DNA from: an uncultured bacterium
GTDB taxonomy: Bacteria > Bacteroidota > Bacteroidia > Sphingobacteriales > Sphingobacteriaceae
Direction: 5' to 3'
Assembly: GCA_903958995.1 (NCBI GenBank)
Contig: CAJBVG010000188.1
Span: 1-14,310, forward strand
DNA length: 14,310 nt
Shown: positions 1 through 7,363 of the stretch, in pieces
How positions within the stretch are numbered: the first letter of the stretch is position 1
Layout: each line of letters begins with the position of its first letter
Notes under the pieces: model-generated
Database searches by the model: none
What the model saw: only the letters and a program-made list of their open reading frames with translations
What the model was told of the DNA's origin: nothing
Position numbers and translations under genes: made by a program

Positions 1-98
1 AAGATGGAGGTTTAGCTGATATTGCGCCTACTATTTTAGATATTTTAAATTTAAGTCCATCTGCAGAGATGAATGGACATAGCTTGTTGATTAAATAA
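1..98 (+). CDS. gpmI: 2,3-bisphosphoglycerate-independent phosphoglycerate mutase, C-terminal fragment
   Basis: The window opens inside this gene. The readable part is the last 31 codons in the frame starting at base 3, ending with TAA at 96-98. The peptide begins DGGLADIAPTILDILNL and continues through an AEMNGHSLL stretch. This matches the end of cofactor-independent phosphoglycerate mutase, where a GGxLxDxAPTxLxLL block is followed by a P-x-EMTGKSL tail. The family is a cytosolic, metal-dependent glycolytic enzyme interconverting 3- and 2-phosphoglycerate. The catalytic Ser and most metal ligands lie upstream of the window and cannot be checked. Other alkaline-phosphatase-superfamily enzymes can share the DxAPT block, but the EMxGxSL ending favours gpmI. 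The next gene starts 3 bases after the stop, so the two are probably co-transcribed. Confidence 0.85.
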   Translation, partial: DGGLADIAPTILDILNLSPSAEMNGHSLLIK

Positions 99-101
99 AA
101 A

Positions 102-632
102 ATGAAATACATCTACTCCCTACTTATTGTCATTTTGTTTTTTGCTTGTCAAGATGATTCAAAAAAATCAGATGCAATTCGTTATTATGAATTCTCTATT
201 CAAGATGTCATCGCTAATGAAATCAAAGCAATGCACAGTGTCGACAATTCGTTTGTGAAAGTAGTATTATATAAAAATTCGAAGATTGAAAAACGAAATA
301 TTGCAGGAACAGATTTGATTTCAGACCTAGAAAGTTTCCAAGAATTCGATTTGAATAAAGCAGCTTGGCAAAATTCGTATGTGAAATCTAGAACTGATAA
401 TCACACAAGATATTTATCTAAAGAGGCAAAACTCACCATGAAGTACATTGATATTTATGGTGATGAAAAAAATCCTTCACGCGTTCAAATCTATTTTCAA
501 AACACCAATAACTTATACGAATCGTCAAAATTCATAGTGATTGAACCTGGAAAATTTTACAGCATTTTTAGTTTGCAAGATGTGAAAGGCATGAGCGCAG
601 ACACCTTATTTATAAAGACTTTCCTGAATTAA
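102..632 (+). CDS. Hypothetical lipoprotein downstream of gpmI
   Basis: This encodes a 176-residue protein with a lipoprotein signal peptide: a short MKYIYS start, a hydrophobic core at about residues 5-14, and a lipobox ending in FFAC with the lipidated Cys at position 16. The residues after the Cys are QDDSKK. An acidic stretch directly after the Cys is reported in Bacteroidota as a signal for export to the outer-membrane surface, so surface exposure is possible but only inferred. The rest is soluble, charged and mixed in character, and I recognise no domain. The start ATG lies 3 bases after the gpmI stop, which suggests co-transcription. The stop TAA (630-632) overlaps the stop of the convergent gene within the palindrome TTAA at 629-632, leaving no room for a dedicated terminator. 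Function is unknown. Confidence 0.8.
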   Translation: MKYIYSLLIVILFFACQDDSKKSDAIRYYEFSIQDVIANEIKAMHSVDNSFVKVVLYKNSKIEKRNIAGTDLISDLESFQEFDLNKAAWQNSYVKSRTDNHTRYLSKEAKLTMKYIDIYGDEKNPSRVQIYFQNTNNLYESSKFIVIEPGKFYSIFSLQDVKGMSADTLFIKTFLN

Positions 633-2632
633 TGCATTTGCTTCAAGGCTTCTGTTACCGATTCTACTGGTAACATACAAGCTTTGTTTTTACAAACATA
701 AATATTGGTTTTGTTTTCAATAAATCTATTCAGATGTAAGGCATTATTATTTGCCTTTGCACTAAAACTAAACAAAGCTTGAGGCATATATTGGCTAGCC
801 ATTTCTTTATAAATAGACTCTGCATTTGCTCCAGTAATTACTACCTCTAACCCACCAATAGTATGCATTAAAAGGAATTTCGTCCATACCGAAAACGAAG
901 GTGGATAACGTTTCGCATGATCCAAAATGGTATGCATCATTCGGTTGGAAAGCTCCTCGTAATTTGGTAAGTCTAATAAAATAGAAAGCTGTTTTAAATT
1001 AAATTGCATGCAAGAATTAGAAGATGGAATAACGGAATCGTAATACTCTTGCTTGCGAGCAACTAAAGGCTCTGCAGAAGCGGAGGTGTACCAAAACATT
1101 CCTGAAGCTTCATCGAAATATTCTACTAAACAATAATCCGTTAAGCGTTTTGCTGTAGTCAAATACTGATCATCTGCAGTTATTTCATGTAAACTTAAAC
1201 AGGCTTTAATCACAAAAGCATAATCGTCTAAAAAGCCATTTACTTTCGACTCGTTATTTTTAAAGCTCCTACTTAGTTGATCTCCGTTTAATAATTTTGA
1301 TAATATAAATGACATGCTCGCAATAGCTTGTTCTTTATAGGCAAGTTCCGAAGTTGATTTATAAGCATCGCATAAACCCTGTATCATGAGGGCATTCCAA
1401 GCACACAATTGTTTATCATCTAATCCAGGGCGCACTCTACTTTCTCTATGGTTAAACAATATAGCTAAGCAATGATCAATACGATCTGACCAAAGTTGTT
1501 CATTTAATTGATACTTTTGAATAAACTCTTGATGATTGCTTACTGCAAATAAATTATTTAATCCGTGCTCAAAATTACCCTCTTCTTCACATTGAAAATA
1601 TTCGATAAACAAAGGAGCATCATCTCCTAATAAATCTTTTAATTCAGCTATGGTATAGCAGTAAAATTTACCTTCTACCCCTTCCGAATCGGCATCGAGA
1701 GCAGAGTAATAAGAATTAGTTTCCTTGTTTAATAATTCACGATTACAAAAATCGATGAGGCTTTTCATCGTTTGTAAATACAAAGGAGTTTTGTATTTCG
1801 AATAGGCATTCGCGTACAAGCTTATCATTTGTGCTTGGTCGTAAAGCATTTTTTCGAAATGCGGAATTTTCCAAACACCATCAACAGAATAGCGATAAAT
1901 TCCACCACCTACTTGATCATAAATTCCACCACGAGCAATTCGATGTAGAGTATTTTGAATAGCGTAATCGAGAACATCATTTGGATTGAAATGTTGATAG
2001 GCCATTAAAAAATCAATGTTTGCAGGCACTGGGAACTTAGGCGCACCTTGGGTTCCACCGTTCTCTAGATCGAGTAAACGCATCCATTTCTGCATGTATT
2101 CATCGAAATAATTTGAAGGAATTTCATTTACATCAGATTTCTCTGAGATGAATTCCATTTTACGAACACCGTCAATTAATTTATCAGCATAATCAATTAG
2201 CTCTTGAGGTTTGTTGCGATGCATAGCAGCAACATTACTCAATATGTTTATCCAATCTATTTTTTTGAAATAGGTACCACCATATACTGGTCGACCATCG
2301 GGAAGTAAAATACAATTCAATGGCCAGCCACCTGTACCATTCATTAATTGCAAAGCCGACATGTACACTTGGTCGATATCCGGACGCTCTTCACGATCTA
2401 CTTTAATGTTTACATAAAGTGCATTCATAACTTCTGCTACTTCATTGTCTTCGAAACACTCGTGCTCCATAACGTGGCACCAATGACAAGCTGAATAACC
2501 TATACTAATTAAGATGAGTTTGTTCTCGCGCTTCGCTTTATCCAATGCCTCTTGACCCCAGGGATACCAATCTACTGGGTTGTTAGCGTGTTGTAATAAA
2601 TATGGGGAGGTTTCGAAACGAAGTTGGTTCAT
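629..2632 (-). CDS. Thioredoxin-domain protein of the YyaL/SPATA20 family (DUF255)
   Basis: This 667-residue protein has the usual two-part architecture of the family. The N-terminal thioredoxin-like domain (about residues 1-160) opens with the family signature ETSPYLLQHANNPVDW at 7-22. It carries the CHWC redox motif at 49-52, DREERPDID at 79-87 and GGWPL at 101-105. The remainder resembles an alpha/alpha six-hairpin barrel, as in N-acylglucosamine 2-epimerase-like proteins, with conserved blocks such as PHFEKMLYDQ (about 257-267) and LDADSEG (about 310). No signal peptide or membrane segment is seen, so it is probably cytosolic. The biochemical activity of the family is not well established; a role in redox or carbohydrate handling would be inference. 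It lies 77 bases downstream of the M20 peptidase on the same strand and may share its transcript. The ATG start is supported by the conserved N-terminus. Confidence 0.92.
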   Translation of the reverse strand: MNQLRFETSPYLLQHANNPVDWYPWGQEALDKAKRENKLILISIGYSACHWCHVMEHECFEDNEVAEVMNALYVNIKVDREERPDIDQVYMSALQLMNGTGGWPLNCILLPDGRPVYGGTYFKKIDWINILSNVAAMHRNKPQELIDYADKLIDGVRKMEFISEKSDVNEIPSNYFDEYMQKWMRLLDLENGGTQGAPKFPVPANIDFLMAYQHFNPNDVLDYAIQNTLHRIARGGIYDQVGGGIYRYSVDGVWKIPHFEKMLYDQAQMISLYANAYSKYKTPLYLQTMKSLIDFCNRELLNKETNSYYSALDADSEGVEGKFYCYTIAELKDLLGDDAPLFIEYFQCEEEGNFEHGLNNLFAVSNHQEFIQKYQLNEQLWSDRIDHCLAILFNHRESRVRPGLDDKQLCAWNALMIQGLCDAYKSTSELAYKEQAIASMSFILSKLLNGDQLSRSFKNNESKVNGFLDDYAFVIKACLSLHEITADDQYLTTAKRLTDYCLVEYFDEASGMFWYTSASAEPLVARKQEYYDSVIPSSNSCMQFNLKQLSILLDLPNYEELSNRMMHTILDHAKRYPPSFSVWTKFLLMHTIGGLEVVITGANAESIYKEMASQYMPQALFSFSAKANNNALHLNRFIENKTNIYVCKNKACMLPVESVTEALKQMH

Positions 2633-2687
2633 TTTTGCAAATTCTAAATTTTAAATTCTAAATTCTAAATTCATATATGAACCAACT
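2622..2687. repeat. 11-base inverted repeat covering the start codon of the YyaL-family gene
   Basis: AGTTGGTTCAT at 2622-2632 and ATGAACCAACT at 2677-2687 are perfect reverse complements, separated by 44 bases. The left arm is the first 11 bases of the minus-strand YyaL-family gene, start codon included. In the minus-strand mRNA the upstream arm could therefore pair with the start region. Both arms are directly visible; a regulatory effect is inference. Confidence 0.6.
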
Positions 2688-2709
2688 ACGAGTTACGAAA
2701 TACGAGTTA
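2633..2709 (-). repeat. 7-base-register repeat tract filling the M20/YyaL intergenic gap
   Basis: Read on the minus strand, the whole 77-base gap divides into 7-base words without a break in register. Next to the M20 stop come three words of the type AACTCGT or ATTTCGT, then AGTTGGT. After one unrelated word there are five words of the type AGAATTT or AAAATTT. On the plus strand the clearest parts are ATTCTAA-type units at 2641-2672 and ACGAGTT, ACGAAAT, ACGAGTT at 2688-2708. The units are degenerate, do not encode a conserved peptide, and their period is not a multiple of three. Confidence 0.75.
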
Positions 2710-4098
2710 CTATTTAGACATTTCTGCAAAATACTTATGGAACAATGGAATAGTTTCAATGCCTTTGTAGTAATTGAATAAACCATAGTGTTCGTTAGGT
2801 GAGTGTAATGCATCCGAATCTAAACCGAATCCCATTAACACTGATTTTAATCCTAATTCTTTTTCGAATAAAGCAACAATTGGAATACTTCCACCACCAC
2901 GAGTTGGGATAGGTTTTTTACCATATGTTTGCTCCATTGCTTTGCTTGCTGCTTTAAATGCAATTGAATCTGTTGGTGTAAGTACCGCTTCACCACCATG
3001 ATGAGGGCGAACTTGTACTTTAACTGATGCAGGAGCAATTGATTCAAAATGTTTTTGGAACATTGCAGTAATATCATCTGATTTTTGATTAGGAACTAAT
3101 CTCATTGAGATTTTTGCAAATGCTTTAGAAGGTAATACTGTTTTAGCACCTTCGCCAGTGTAACCACCCCAAATACCGTTAACATCTAATGTTGGACGAA
3201 TACCTGTACGTTCTATGGTTGAGAAGCCTTTCTCTCCCCAATCTTCACTAACACCTAAATCTTTTTTATACTCTTCTAAGTCGAAAGGAGTTTTAGCCAT
3301 TTCAGCACGATCTTCGGCAGATGTTTCTAATACACCATCATAAAATCCTGGGATAGTGATGTGATTATTTTCATCATGCATCGAAGCAATCATTTTTGCT
3401 AAGATGTTAATTGGATTGGCAACTGCACCACCGTAAACACCTGAGTGTAAGTCGCGGTTCGGTCCAGTTACTTCAACTTCTACATAGCTTAATCCACGTA
3501 AGCCACAGTCGATAGAAGGAACATCATTTGCAAGAATTGAAGTATCAGAAATTAATACCACATCAGCTTTCAATCGTTCTTTATTTGCTTTAACGAAAAT
3601 ACCTAAGTTAGATGATCCCACTTCTTCTTCACCTTCAATCATGAATTTCACATTGCAAGCAAGTGAATTTGTTTTCATCATGATTTCGAATGCTTTCACG
3701 TGCATATAAACTTGACCTTTATCATCGCATGAACCACGAGCAAAGATTGCACCGTCGGGATGAACAGCTGTTTTACGAATAGTAGGTTCGAATGGTGGAG
3801 TTTCCCACAATTCCAATGGAGTAGCCGGTTGCACATCATAGTGACCGTAAACTAATACTGTAGGTAAAGAAGGGTCAATCATTTTCTCACCATAAACTAT
3901 CGGGTAACCCGCAGTTGGACAAACCTCAACTTTATCAGCACCAGCAATAATAAGTTTCTCTTTCACAAACTCTGCTGTTTTAAACATGTCGTCTTTGTGA
4001 GCTGAATCCGCACTAATAGATGGAATTCTTAAAAAATCAAATAATTCGTCGAGGAATCTCTGACGATTTTGGTCGATGTATGAATTAATTTCTGACAT
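2710..4098 (-). CDS. M20 family metallopeptidase (dipeptidase / CNDP-like)
   Basis: This is a 462-residue, di-zinc exopeptidase-type protein of the M20 clan. The metal-binding set is complete: H86 and D88 in GHYDVQPA, the bridging Asp of the DDKG motif at 125, the GEEE block at 156-159 holding the catalytic and metal Glu, D185 in ISDTS, and H432 in HSPNE. The dimerisation/lid domain carries RDLHSG with H218. The length and the wording of ARGSCDDKG and RDLHSGVYGG match the carnosinase-like dipeptidase branch rather than ArgE or DapE. No signal peptide is visible, so it probably acts on dipeptides or short peptides in the cytosol. It starts with ATG, MSEINSYIDQNRQRFLDEL. It is divergent from pcrA and lies upstream of the YyaL-family gene. 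The exact substrate cannot be read from sequence. Confidence 0.93.
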   Translation of the reverse strand: MSEINSYIDQNRQRFLDELFDFLRIPSISADSAHKDDMFKTAEFVKEKLIIAGADKVEVCPTAGYPIVYGEKMIDPSLPTVLVYGHYDVQPATPLELWETPPFEPTIRKTAVHPDGAIFARGSCDDKGQVYMHVKAFEIMMKTNSLACNVKFMIEGEEEVGSSNLGIFVKANKERLKADVVLISDTSILANDVPSIDCGLRGLSYVEVEVTGPNRDLHSGVYGGAVANPINILAKMIASMHDENNHITIPGFYDGVLETSAEDRAEMAKTPFDLEEYKKDLGVSEDWGEKGFSTIERTGIRPTLDVNGIWGGYTGEGAKTVLPSKAFAKISMRLVPNQKSDDITAMFQKHFESIAPASVKVQVRPHHGGEAVLTPTDSIAFKAASKAMEQTYGKKPIPTRGGGSIPIVALFEKELGLKSVLMGFGLDSDALHSPNEHYGLFNYYKGIETIPLFHKYFAEMSK

Positions 4099-4209
4099 AT
4101 AAATTCTATAATTTGTGGGTAAAAGTACTATTTATACCATTATTTCGAAGTATCTTTTTAAAATAAATTAATGTTGAAAAATCTAATTCGAAAGAATAAA
4201 GCAAATCAG

Positions 4210-4217
4210 TATTTTTG
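4210..4217 (+). promoter_or_regulatory. Bacteroidota-type -7 promoter element for pcrA
   Basis: TATTTTTG matches the Bacteroidota -7 consensus TAnnTTTG, 21 bases before the chosen GTG start of pcrA. No TTG sits at the usual spacing upstream; the nearest is at 4174-4176, too far away. Only the -7 half is therefore supported. If real, it excludes the upstream TTG at 4215 as a start codon. Confidence 0.4.
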
Positions 4218-4238
4218 GTTTGGATTAATGAGGATTTT

Positions 4239-6497
4239 GTGAATTATTTAGATGAATTAAACCCACAGCAACGTGCTGCGGTAGAAACGATAAATGGCCC
4301 GATGATGATAGTGGCAGGTGCGGGCTCTGGTAAGACGAGGGTGATTACGTACCGTATTGCACATTTAATTAATAGTGGTGTTGATCCGTTTAACATATTA
4401 GCCCTAACTTTTACCAACAAGGCTTCCAAAGAAATGCGTGAACGTATTTCGAAGATTGTAGGCCCACAAGCTAAAAATATCTGGTCGGGTACCTTCCACT
4501 CCGTTTTTGCTCGTATCCTTCGTCAAGAAGCTGACAAAATCGGTTTCCCCGCTAATTTTACCATTTATGATAAAGATGATGCCAAGAGTTTACTTAAAAG
4601 CATTATCAAAGAGCAAAACCTCGACGAAAAAGCATACAATGTAAACCATGTGATGCATCGCATATCCAGTGCTAAAAACAACTTGATATCGGCAAAGGAA
4701 TACAATGAAAATGAGCAAATCCAAGCCGACGATTTCTCGATGGGTAAAGGTAAAATTGGATACATTTATTCGATTTATCAAAGTCGTTGCGAGCGTGCAG
4801 GTGCTATGGATTTCGACGATTTGCTATTTAAAACCAATGTGCTTATTCGTGAGCACGCCGATGTACTTCATAAATACCAACATAAATTTAAATATGTGAT
4901 GGTTGATGAGTACCAGGATACCAACTTCTCTCAATATTTAATTGTTAAAAAATTAGTTGCTGTACATCAAAATATTTGTGTGGTGGGTGATGATGCACAA
5001 AGCATTTACGCCTTCCGTGGTGCTAATATTCAGAATATTTTAAACTTCGAAAAAGACTATCCAGAAATGAAAGTCTATAAACTCGAAGAAAATTATCGTT
5101 CTACACAAAACATAGTGGAAGTAGCGAACTCCGTAATCGCCAAAAACCAAGATCAAATTAAGAAAAACGTATTCTCGCAAAAAGAAACTGGTGAGAAAAT
5201 CCAAGTATATAAAGCCTTTTCAGACAATGAGGAGGGTAAAATTGTTGCGGAGTCTATACTTCAAGAAAAGGGAAATTCAACATTACAAAACAGCGACTTT
5301 GCGATTTTGTATCGTACCAACTCTCAATCGAGAGCTATGGAGGAAGCCTTACGAAAACTTAATATTCCTTATAAAATTTATGGTGGACTTTCCTTCTATC
5401 AACGTAAAGAAATAAAAGATTTATTAGCGTATTTCAGACTAGCGGTTAACCATGCCGATGAGGAAGCATATAAGCGAATTATCAACTACCCTATTCGTGG
5501 TATTGGTAAAACAAGTATGGATAAATTGATTGTTGCAGCAGGAGCTCAGAACACAAGTTTATGGACTGTTTCCGAGAATGCGAATCAATTAATTGGAGCT
5601 AAAGCAGGAAATAGTATCGAGAATTTCATCACAATGATTAAAAGTTTTGCGGTATTAATTCACTCGCAAAATGCTTTCGATGCGGCTTCTCATATTGCTA
5701 AGCAATCCGGACTTCTTAAGGATTTATATGATGATAAATCGATTGAAGGATTGAGTCGATATGAAAATATTCAAGAGCTTTTAAATGGTATTAAAGACTT
5801 CTCTGATCGTGAAGACATAGAAGACAAAAGCTTAGCATTCTTTTTACAAGACATTGCCTTATTAACAGGTAATGAGAAATCAGAAGAAGAGAGTAAAGAC
5901 ACTGTTTCACTGATGACTATTCACTCAGCGAAAGGATTAGAGTTTCCACACGTATATATAGTTGGATTGGAAGAGAATTTATTCCCTTCTCAAATGGCCT
6001 TAAATTCTAGAGCAGATTTAGAAGAAGAGCGACGCTTATTTTATGTAGCCATTACTAGGGCCGAAAAGAAATTAAACCTGAGTTATGCGGTATCTCGCTA
6101 CAAGTGGGGCTCTCCTATTTCTTGTGATCCGAGTCGATTCTTAGAGGAGATTGACCCCAAATACCTGGAAATAAACTTCCTTCAAAAGCCATTACCGAAT
6201 ACTCATTTTGATGAGGATAGGCAAAGTTACAGCAGTATTGCTGGCAAACCTAAGCCATTAATGCAAACAAATAGTCTTGCAAAACCTTATAATCACGTTG
6301 TTTCAGGCGATTTTATTGCGTCCGACCCTAAGTCAATTCAGGTAGGAATGGAAGTAGAACACCAAAAGTTTGGCTTCGGTACAGTATTGGATTTAGAAGG
6401 TGCTAGTGGGGATATCAAAACTACCATTGACTTTAAACAAGTAGGAAAAAAGCAATTATTATTAAAATTTGCTAAATTGCGCATTATAACCAATTAG
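4239..6497 (+). CDS. pcrA: UvrD/PcrA-type superfamily 1A DNA helicase
   Basis: This encodes a 752-residue 3'-to-5' ATP-dependent DNA helicase. The Q-motif LNPQQRAAV is at 7-15, Walker A GAGSGKT at 27-33, and Walker B VDEYQD at 222-227. These are followed by the motif III-region block GDDAQSIYAFRGA, motif IV NYRST, motif V TIHSAKGLEF and motif VI LFYVAITRA. The last 50 residues (about 702-752) form a Tudor-like domain (VGMEVEHQKFGFGTV), which in PcrA/UvrD contacts RNA polymerase and supports a role in transcription-replication conflicts. I chose GTG 4239 because the protein then begins MNYLDELNPQQ as homologues do, GAGGA lies just upstream at 4230-4234, and the longer TTG start at 4215 would fall inside the promoter element. 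The stop TAG is part of the first unit of the downstream 8-base array. Choosing between the names pcrA and uvrD is convention. Confidence 0.93.
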   Translation: MNYLDELNPQQRAAVETINGPMMIVAGAGSGKTRVITYRIAHLINSGVDPFNILALTFTNKASKEMRERISKIVGPQAKNIWSGTFHSVFARILRQEADKIGFPANFTIYDKDDAKSLLKSIIKEQNLDEKAYNVNHVMHRISSAKNNLISAKEYNENEQIQADDFSMGKGKIGYIYSIYQSRCERAGAMDFDDLLFKTNVLIREHADVLHKYQHKFKYVMVDEYQDTNFSQYLIVKKLVAVHQNICVVGDDAQSIYAFRGANIQNILNFEKDYPEMKVYKLEENYRSTQNIVEVANSVIAKNQDQIKKNVFSQKETGEKIQVYKAFSDNEEGKIVAESILQEKGNSTLQNSDFAILYRTNSQSRAMEEALRKLNIPYKIYGGLSFYQRKEIKDLLAYFRLAVNHADEEAYKRIINYPIRGIGKTSMDKLIVAAGAQNTSLWTVSENANQLIGAKAGNSIENFITMIKSFAVLIHSQNAFDAASHIAKQSGLLKDLYDDKSIEGLSRYENIQELLNGIKDFSDREDIEDKSLAFFLQDIALLTGNEKSEEESKDTVSLMTIHSAKGLEFPHVYIVGLEENLFPSQMALNSRADLEEERRLFYVAITRAEKKLNLSYAVSRYKWGSPISCDPSRFLEEIDPKYLEINFLQKPLPNTHFDEDRQSYSSIAGKPKPLMQTNSLAKPYNHVVSGDFIASDPKSIQVGMEVEHQKFGFGTVLDLEGASGDIKTTIDFKQVGKKQLLLKFAKLRIITN

Positions 6498-6609
6498 CCA
6501 ATATGCCAATTAGCTAATGTGCCAATGATTTAGGCATATATCTCAGATTTCATATTAGCACATTTTCGCATTAGCACATTAGCACATTATCGAATTAGCA
6601 CATTAATTA
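6490..6609 (+). repeat. 8-base-register repeat tract between pcrA and the DUF4290 gene
   Basis: The 120 bases divide into fifteen 8-base words in one unbroken register. The first five words are CCAATTAG-like (6490-6529). Three words in the middle are unrelated (6530-6553). The next six alternate ATTAGCAC with variants such as ATTTTCGC and ATTATCGA (6554-6601), and the last word ends on the A of the next ATG. ATTAGCAC itself occurs four times. GCTAATGTGC at 6513-6522 is the perfect reverse complement of GCACATTAGC at 6574-6583, so the two halves are partly inverted copies. The first word includes the pcrA stop codon. No promoter is evident inside. Confidence 0.8.
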
Positions 6610-7280
6610 TGTTTGATTACAACACCACAAGATCTTCACTCCTTTATTCAGAATATGGAAGAAATATTCAGAATATGGTGAAATTCATAAAGACCTTAGA
6701 AAGTAAAGATGAGCGAAATAAACACGCTCAAGCCGTTATTGATTTGATGGGTTTTCTGAATCCACACTTAAGAGATGTGGCTGACTTTAAACACAAGTTA
6801 TGGGATCACTTATTTATCATAGCTGATTTCGATTTAGATGTTGATTCTCCCTATCCAATTCCATCTAAAGAATCATTAGATACGAAACCAAATCGAGTGC
6901 CATACCCTTCAAACCGTATTAGATACAAGCACTACGGCAAAACCGTAGAGTTAATGATTGAAAGAGCGAAGCAAATTACAGATGAGCCAGAACGTAAGTC
7001 GAATATGGTAGCATCTATCGCAAACTTCATGAAAATGTCGTACGTAACATGGAACAAAGATTCGGTAAGTGATGAATCAATTATCAATGATTTAAAAACT
7101 TTATCTAATGGAGAATTGGTATTAGATGAGAATGTGAATTTGAATAAAGTTGAAGTACGTGCAACACCAAATAAAGCACGCCAAAACAACAACTTCAAAC
7201 AACGTAATAACAACAACAATAACAACAGAAATAGTAACAATAAAAACAATAACCGAAACACAGGTAAAAGTCGCTATTAA
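6609..7280 (+). CDS. DUF4290 family protein with Asn-rich tail
   Basis: This 223-residue protein has an N-terminus (DYNTTRSSLLYSEYGRNIQ) and a helical body typical of DUF4290, an uncharacterised family found in Bacteroidota and often located next to murA, as here. No signal peptide, membrane segment or catalytic motif is seen. The conserved domain covers roughly residues 1-175. Residues 192-223 are a low-complexity tail built of Asn with scattered Arg and Lys, including a run of seven Asn. The tail is basic and probably disordered; nucleic-acid or surface binding is only a possibility. Its ATG directly follows the 8-base array. A terminator-like hairpin lies 44 bases after its stop. Function is unknown; the link to murA suggests, without proving, a connection to the cell envelope. 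Confidence 0.85.
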   Translation: MFDYNTTRSSLLYSEYGRNIQNMVKFIKTLESKDERNKHAQAVIDLMGFLNPHLRDVADFKHKLWDHLFIIADFDLDVDSPYPIPSKESLDTKPNRVPYPSNRIRYKHYGKTVELMIERAKQITDEPERKSNMVASIANFMKMSYVTWNKDSVSDESIINDLKTLSNGELVLDENVNLNKVEVRATPNKARQNNNFKQRNNNNNNNRNSNNKNNNRNTGKSRY

Positions 7281-7324
7281 CCGATATCGACAATTGTGAA
7301 AATATTCTTTTCTTGAATCGTAAT

Positions 7325-7361
7325 AAATCCTTTATCTTCAATGCCGATAAAGGATTTTTTT
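7325..7361 (+). terminator. Rho-independent terminator-like hairpin directly before murA
   Basis: AAATCCTTTATC (7325-7336) pairs perfectly with GATAAAGGATTT (7346-7357) around a 9-base loop, and a run of seven T ends at 7361. It can end transcription of the DUF4290 gene. The T run stops only 2 bases before the murA ATG, so it could instead act as an attenuator or leader structure for murA. Structure is seen; function is inferred. Confidence 0.75.
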
Positions 7362-7363
7362 AT

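Noticed and set aside
2653..2674. Seven-codon leader peptide upstream of the YyaL-family gene (minus strand, from ATG at 2674)
   Set aside because: It is made only of heptad repeat sequence, has no ribosome-binding site and no regulatory amino-acid run.
4120..4127. Minus-strand TACTTTTA as a -7 element for the M20 gene
   Set aside because: It differs from TAnnTTTG at the final base and has no TTG at suitable distance; too weak to list as a feature.
4215..4238. TTG start for pcrA
   Set aside because: The codon lies within the TATTTTTG element. GTG 4239 has GAGGA upstream and gives the family-typical N-terminus.
6554..6601. CRISPR-like array of ATTAGCAC repeats
   Set aside because: Units are 8 bases, contiguous and degenerate, with no spacers of regular length and no cas genes nearby.
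6608..6615. TATGTTTG as a TAnnTTTG promoter element
   Set aside because: It overlaps the DUF4290 start codon, and the conserved N-terminus begins there, so it is probably coincidence.
6932..7261. 109-codon minus-strand reading frame with a Leu-rich start
   Set aside because: It is the antisense shadow of the Asn-rich tail and body of the DUF4290 gene; the Leu run is the complement of Asn codons.
7313..7363. TTG-initiated N-terminal extension of murA
   Set aside because: It would be encoded across the terminator hairpin, and Lys22/Asn23 numbering fits the ATG at 7364.
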